Assembly: GCA_947034885.2 (NCBI GenBank)
Contig: OX344754.2
Span: 7,013,001-7,077,000 of the forward strand
From: Thuidium tamariscinum
Lineage: Eukaryota > Streptophyta > Bryopsida > Hypnales > Thuidiaceae
Length of the DNA stretch: 64,000 nucleotides
Direction: 5' to 3'
Position numbers and translations under genes: made by a program. The notes under the pieces were generated by a model. It was not told the DNA's origin, ran no database searches, and saw nothing but the letters and a program-made list of their open reading frames with translations. Shown one piece after another: positions 59,730 through 64,000 of this stretch; the stretch's first letter is position 1; the number at the start of each line of letters is the position of its first letter.

Positions 59730-61474
59730 CACCTTGCTGGGTAAGCTTTACAGCATCTCTCCAAGAATTTACAACTTCTTTGTGAAGAAAATTCTCTAAA
59801 GAGAAATACTTTTGCCCAAACATACAGACAACAAGGGACAAGTGTTTATCCAATCTATTTTTGTGACAAGATTTTAGAAACTTCAAAGTAGAAAAGCACC
59901 TTTCAATCTCTCATCTTCCACAAAGCCAAATATCAAACAACAGTTGATCTCAACAAGCTTAAAATACTTAGAGATAAACTTAAACAAGTGGTGGAATTGC
60001 CTTAGTTTCTGCTACAATTTGATGATTGGGTTGACATCCAAGGGTGGCCTATAAGCAATGGTACAATTTGCCTTCATTGTCACTTTGAATAAGCCTTGTT
60101 GTAAATCTAATTCACAAGCACTTAACATTGGAAGGGCGGTATATGTTTTGCCACCTTCATACAAAGGCAACCCTTTGTTGACTAGTTGGGCTTCACAGTA
60201 AAACTTTTTCAAAACAACCAAGTGCTTTGGAAAACTTTCATCTGTCCCATCTTGGCTCTTGTACTGGGGATAAATAATCCCAAAAGCGTTAAGAAGCTCT
60301 TGGTGTAGAAAATGGTGATCTAGCTCATCGGATAATGATTGGGCAATATTTGCCAAGTAAGAGCATGAACACAACATAGTAATCAAAAAATTGAAAGAAC
60401 TAAGTGAAGTATTTTCAGCATTCAATAATCACAGATACAAAGAAGTTAACAACAAACTCAAATGATAGATATAAACAAGTTAATAAACTCTAACACAAAT
60501 CAAAAGAACTTAATAAATTCTAACACAAATGAAAAAAACTGAATCAATTCAAATACAAATCAAAAGAACTTAAGAAACTCAAATAGATATTAAAACAACT
60601 TAAAAAACTAAAAGAGAAATAATAACAAAGAAAAAAACTAAAATCCATATTCAAAAACAAATAAAAAGATAAATACAAATTTAAAAAAGGAAAAAAATGG
60701 GAAGCTAACTAAAATGCCAAAGCAAGAGTAAGATTCTAAGGATAAAGAAAAAAAATAGGAAAATGATTGAAATCATACTTGCAATTGTCTTTCAATGTTC
60801 TCATGGACATGGTGAAAATCTTGTTGTGTCACAAAAATGAGTTCACCGGTTAGTTTGTTGTAACAATGTATGTAGACATGTGTCATGTCCAAGTCAAAGA
60901 ATAAATGGTCAATCTCTAAGTTGTCTGGCACCTCATGCCACTACATTTGAATATCTTTGCATTCCAAATTTATTAGTTCACTATATTGAGGAAAGTAAGA
61001 TCTACTGAAAATAGTGGATTCGTCTATAAACAAGTGTGCAAATTCATACTAGCAAAACTTAATAGCTTGCATGAAATCACAAACGAAGATGTCTCAACTT
61101 TGAAAAAGCTTGATGAGACAATGCACCACATACACCAATAGGATGAAACATGCCAAAGAAAGCAATGTCTCAATGTCAACAAACAAATCAAAATTATCGA
61201 CAGTATCGGCCACTATTTTCTGACTAGGACCTCATGTCATATCTAAACCCATTTTGAAGAGCAAAGTAATGTACTTCACTATGATCCACAACATTGAATT
61301 CCTTGTGGATATCCAACAAGTATCTAGGTTACGTAACATTTTGTTACCCTTAGTTTCCATAAGGTTTGCCAATTTTTGGTTGCTTGTTGCTATAGGAAAA
61401 ATAATCGTAGACAAACCACTAGTAGAAAATCTAGCGTCCAAAGTCACAGAAAAGTGTTCATTTTGGTTGTTCAA
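59730..61474 (-). pseudogene. Decayed hAT-type transposase
   Basis: Reading the minus strand with frame changes, blocks appear in order: ETKGNKMLRNLDTCWIS near 61350, MGLDMT then SQK and DNFDLFVDIETLLSLACF near 61130-61240, CHKLTGEL-type text with VTQQDFHHVHENIERQL near 60790-60860, and ELLNAFGIIYPQY then ACELDLQQGLFKVTMKANC near 60050-60300. The piece VEDERLKG near 59890 corresponds to the start of the C-terminal dimerisation region. These are hallmarks of a plant hAT-like transposase family as I know it. Stops and shifts (for example after NPIIKL at 60012) show it is dead. Terminal repeats were not found. Confidence 0.75.
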
Positions 61475-61689
61475 TTTTTTAAAATTTGGACGTGTTAATT
61501 TGGGTAATTATCAACAAAAATTTGTTGAAAAATTAACAAAAAATTGTAATCGTCAACAAAAGTTTGTTCAAAATTAACAAAAACTTGTTAAATTTTTTAT
61601 CAAAAAGTTGTTGATTGCCAACAAAAGCATGCTAATTTATTAACAAAAATTTGTTAATTTTGTCAATGATTTTTTAAATTTTAAGAAAA
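61475..61689. repeat. Short palindromic AACAAAAATTTGTT-type words
   Basis: Words such as AACAAAAATTTGTT, AACAAAAACTTGTT and AACAAAAGTTTGTT recur at least six times at irregular spacing. Each is a near palindrome. Origin unknown. Confidence 0.6.
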
Positions 61690-61890
61690 ATTGAGATTAT
61701 TATGAAGAGTGCCACATCATCTGGATTGCCACGTCAACACCTGCCATGTCACTTGAATTAACACATCACCCGACCCCACCATGTTATCCAAACCGCCATC
61801 TCATCAATGCCCACAACCTAAGTGAAACCACCTCCAACAAGGTCTGAACCTTGGACCTCATGGTCCAAGGTACTCACCATCACACCATGC
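61690..61890 (-). mobile_element. Probable tRNA-derived SINE
   Basis: On the minus strand, GCATGGTGTGATGGTGAG at 61890 resembles a tRNA 5' part with a degenerate A box, and GGTTCAGACC at 61841-61850 resembles a B box, with an intervening short stem. The downstream body is GC-richer than its surroundings and contains GATGTGG/GACGTGG words, ending near an A/T-rich tail. Lack of a second copy in the window limits confidence. Confidence 0.42.
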
Positions 61891-61970
61891 ATAGTGTTCC
61901 TTGAACACAAAAGAAGTAAGTTTTCTTTTATAAAGTTTCTTCTTGTTTTTCTTGTTTTTCTTTAACTATG

Positions 61971-63172
61971 TTAAGATCAGTAGCTTTTGGTGGCCATTTA
62001 GACATGGGAAAACAACCTTTTTGAAAATTCTTCCAACTAAGAAAAGTTGGAATATTCAACTAAATTTCATCTCCAAAAATCCGTTTGAGATTTAGAGTTT
62101 CCAATAAAAATTTATGGGCAAAAATCAGAGAAGGGTTGGAATGAACAATGTATTTGACACTTTAACCCCTAAGCACTCAAGCGACCATTTTCTGGTCGCT
62201 GCTTGACTTCGGGCAGAATTTTCGAGCAAAAAAAAAACTTTTTTCAAATTTTTTTTTTTCAGTTTTGAAAAAATTGGGTTTTCTTTCAACATTGATATTC
62301 AAAACTAAGATCAGTACGGTCAAGCAAAAGTTATAGCAAAAAAAAGGAGAAATAGTACAAAGTGTCTAAAATTGCTTAGTGTTGAAAAACTTACTATTTG
62401 GGGGAATTACTGATGCTCTCATTAGTAAATACTTTTTATTTTTTTACAAGTCAATAAAAACCATAATTTTGACCAATCAAAAAAATTTCAGATCATAAAA
62501 ATAGAAATTGTATTTTTGGTGAATTTTTGAAGTTATATCTTCAAAATTCATTTGAAGAGAATCTATAAATATTTTTAAAATTTTGATCATATGTATACTT
62601 TCTACTTTTTGTGCTTTACATTATCTTCTTTGATGCTAACTTCAAAAAAATTGTAAAGCTTATATTTTATAGCACATTTGTATTTTGTCTTAATCCCTTG
62701 GGCTTTTAGAGGTTGAATATTTTTCATTTTTCTATAAATCAATAAAAAACACAATTTTGACCAATCAAAAAAAATTTCAAATCCTAAAAATAGAAATTGT
62801 ATTTTTGGTGAATTTTTGAAGTTATATCTTCAAAATTCATTTAAAAATAATCTAAAAACATTTTTTTTACTTTGACTGTATGGATACTTTCTACTTGTTG
62901 TGCTTTACATTATCTTCTTTGATACTAACTTCAGAAAAGTTGTAATTCTTATACTTTATAGCACATTTGTGTTTTGTCCTAACCCCTTGGGCTTTTAGGG
63001 GTTAAAAACCCTTCGTTAATTTTTGCCCATAAATTTTTATTGGAAACTCTAAATCTCAAATGGATTCTTGAAGATGAAATTTAGTTGAATATCCCAACTT
63101 TACTTAGTTGAAAGTTTTTTCGAAAAAGTTATTTTTCTTTGTCTAAATGGCCACCAAAGGCTGCTAATTTTA
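61971..63172. mobile_element. Element with inverted repeats of about 155 bases, hosting copy F
   Basis: The left arm 61971-62127 and right arm about 63016-63172 are reverse complements with some differences: both hold TTTGGTGGCCATTTAGACA, AGTTGAATAT, AGATTTAGAGTTTCC and AATAAAAATTTATGGGCAAAAA (one strand each). Almost everything between them is TTAA copy F. Long terminal inverted repeats suggest a foldback or MULE-type MITE; no target duplication was established. Confidence 0.68.
62166..63001. mobile_element. TTAA-flanked element, copy F, with a duplicated 3' part
   Basis: TTAA lies at 62162-62165 and 63002-63005. The ends are CCCCTAAGCACTCAAG and, inward, CCCCTAAAAGCCCAAG. The last part is present twice in tandem (about 62433-62716 and 62717-63001, period about 288), each copy ending CTTGGGCTTTTAG.GGTT. 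The inner end lies next to TGAA, so the element contains a spare right terminus. Confidence 0.77.
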
Positions 63173-64000
63173 AGGAACACTAAATTTTTAATGTACACAC
63201 AATCCTCATTGCTACTTTTAGTTCTTATAAAAATGTAAAAATGTTTGAAATATTCACAAACTCATTTTCACATTTACTCACTAAAAAGGATATCTGTAAA
63301 AAAAAAAAGTGAATTTTTTATAATGATTTACAATTTGTTGTCTTAAGGTGAAAACACATAAGATTAGTATTTCAACACAATTTGAAAAGAAAATATAGCT
63401 TGAAGTTCAGGTTTTGCCAATCTTAAAATGAATCTCCTAATTCAAAAATGGTTTAGAAACTTTTTCAATAGAGAACAAAAAAACATTTCAAACTCCTCTA
63501 AATCAAAATAGGAAATTAATAACTAGAATCTTTTTTTATTGAATGAGGTTGTTCAAATATTAAAATTAACAAAAATACTTGGTAAGCATTTGTAGATTGG
63601 TATTAAATCAACTCAAATTTACAATAAATGTAGTATGTACTTTCAAATAAATTTGACAATTTATTATTAAACTAAACATCATTTTCTAGTAGTATGCATG
63701 TATACACTTTTAGTTTATATAAAAAAAGTTTAGGGTTAAATTTTTTTAAATGTATATATAGGAAAAATTTGTATTTTAATTTAGTTTTAGTGGTGAAAAT
63801 TTTAATAAAATTCAACATATTCTAAAAAATTGACAAGCATTTTGTTAGGGGATGGATAGTCATTACTAGTTTTTCAATAATTTGAGATTTAGAATCCAAA
63901 GTTTTCTTGCATTTTTGGTAATGTGTTTGCAAATGGAATTTAATTCTTATTTTCCTTTGAAATTTTCACACAACATAGAGTCAAATTATATCCTATCGTC
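63173..64000. other. AT-rich sequence, no gene seen
   Basis: No exon, RNA gene or repeat boundary could be supported up to the window end. Confidence 0.45.

Overview
This window is plant nuclear DNA. The evidence is a plastid-type transketolase gene with spliceosomal introns and a transit-like N-terminus, a three-exon methylesterase (MES) family gene, a Ty1/copia retrotransposon primed by initiator tRNA-Met, and CACTA-, hAT- and pogo-type DNA transposon remnants. Host genes are few. They sit in GC-richer islands within AT-rich DNA made mostly of transposon fossils. The transketolase introns are all about 90-125 bases. That is short for a plant and is compatible with an early-diverging land plant, but I cannot name the species.

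Layout. 0.4-1.4 kb: a tandem array with a unit of about 200 bases. 2.1-3.0 kb: copy A of a family of non-autonomous elements flanked by TTAA and starting CCCCT. 4.3-13.8 kb: a complete but decayed Ty1/copia element on the minus strand, with a nested 4.1-kb DNA element that carries a broken trihelix-like gene. 14-23 kb: more TTAA elements (B, and D containing C) and three CACTA-ended foldback elements, one of them a perfect 113-bp inverted repeat. 23-33 kb: dispersed repeat debris, a 300-base tandem duplication, TTAA copy E and a pogo/Emigrant-like MITE. 33-36.3 kb: an island with one small three-exon gene of unknown function. 36.8-45 kb: several inverted-repeat elements and TTAA copy G with a MITE inside it.

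45-56 kb is the gene-rich part: a large membrane-anchored protein of unknown function (+), transketolase (-) converging on it, then the methylesterase (-). Transketolase would act in the Calvin cycle and pentose phosphate pathway in the plastid; the methylesterase would hydrolyse small methyl esters such as hormone conjugates. Nothing in the sequence links these three genes functionally. 57-58 kb has two telomere-like tracts flanking a tRNA-like gene. 58.5-64 kb returns to transposons: a second copy of the 42.7-kb MITE, a CACTA foldback MITE, a decayed hAT-type transposase, a likely SINE, and TTAA copy F nested in an element with long inverted repeats.

The most notable result is the TTAA family: seven copies with both ends visible, in two size classes plus divergent copies, nested in and by other elements. 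The TTAA flanks resemble piggyBac target duplications, which would be unusual in a plant.
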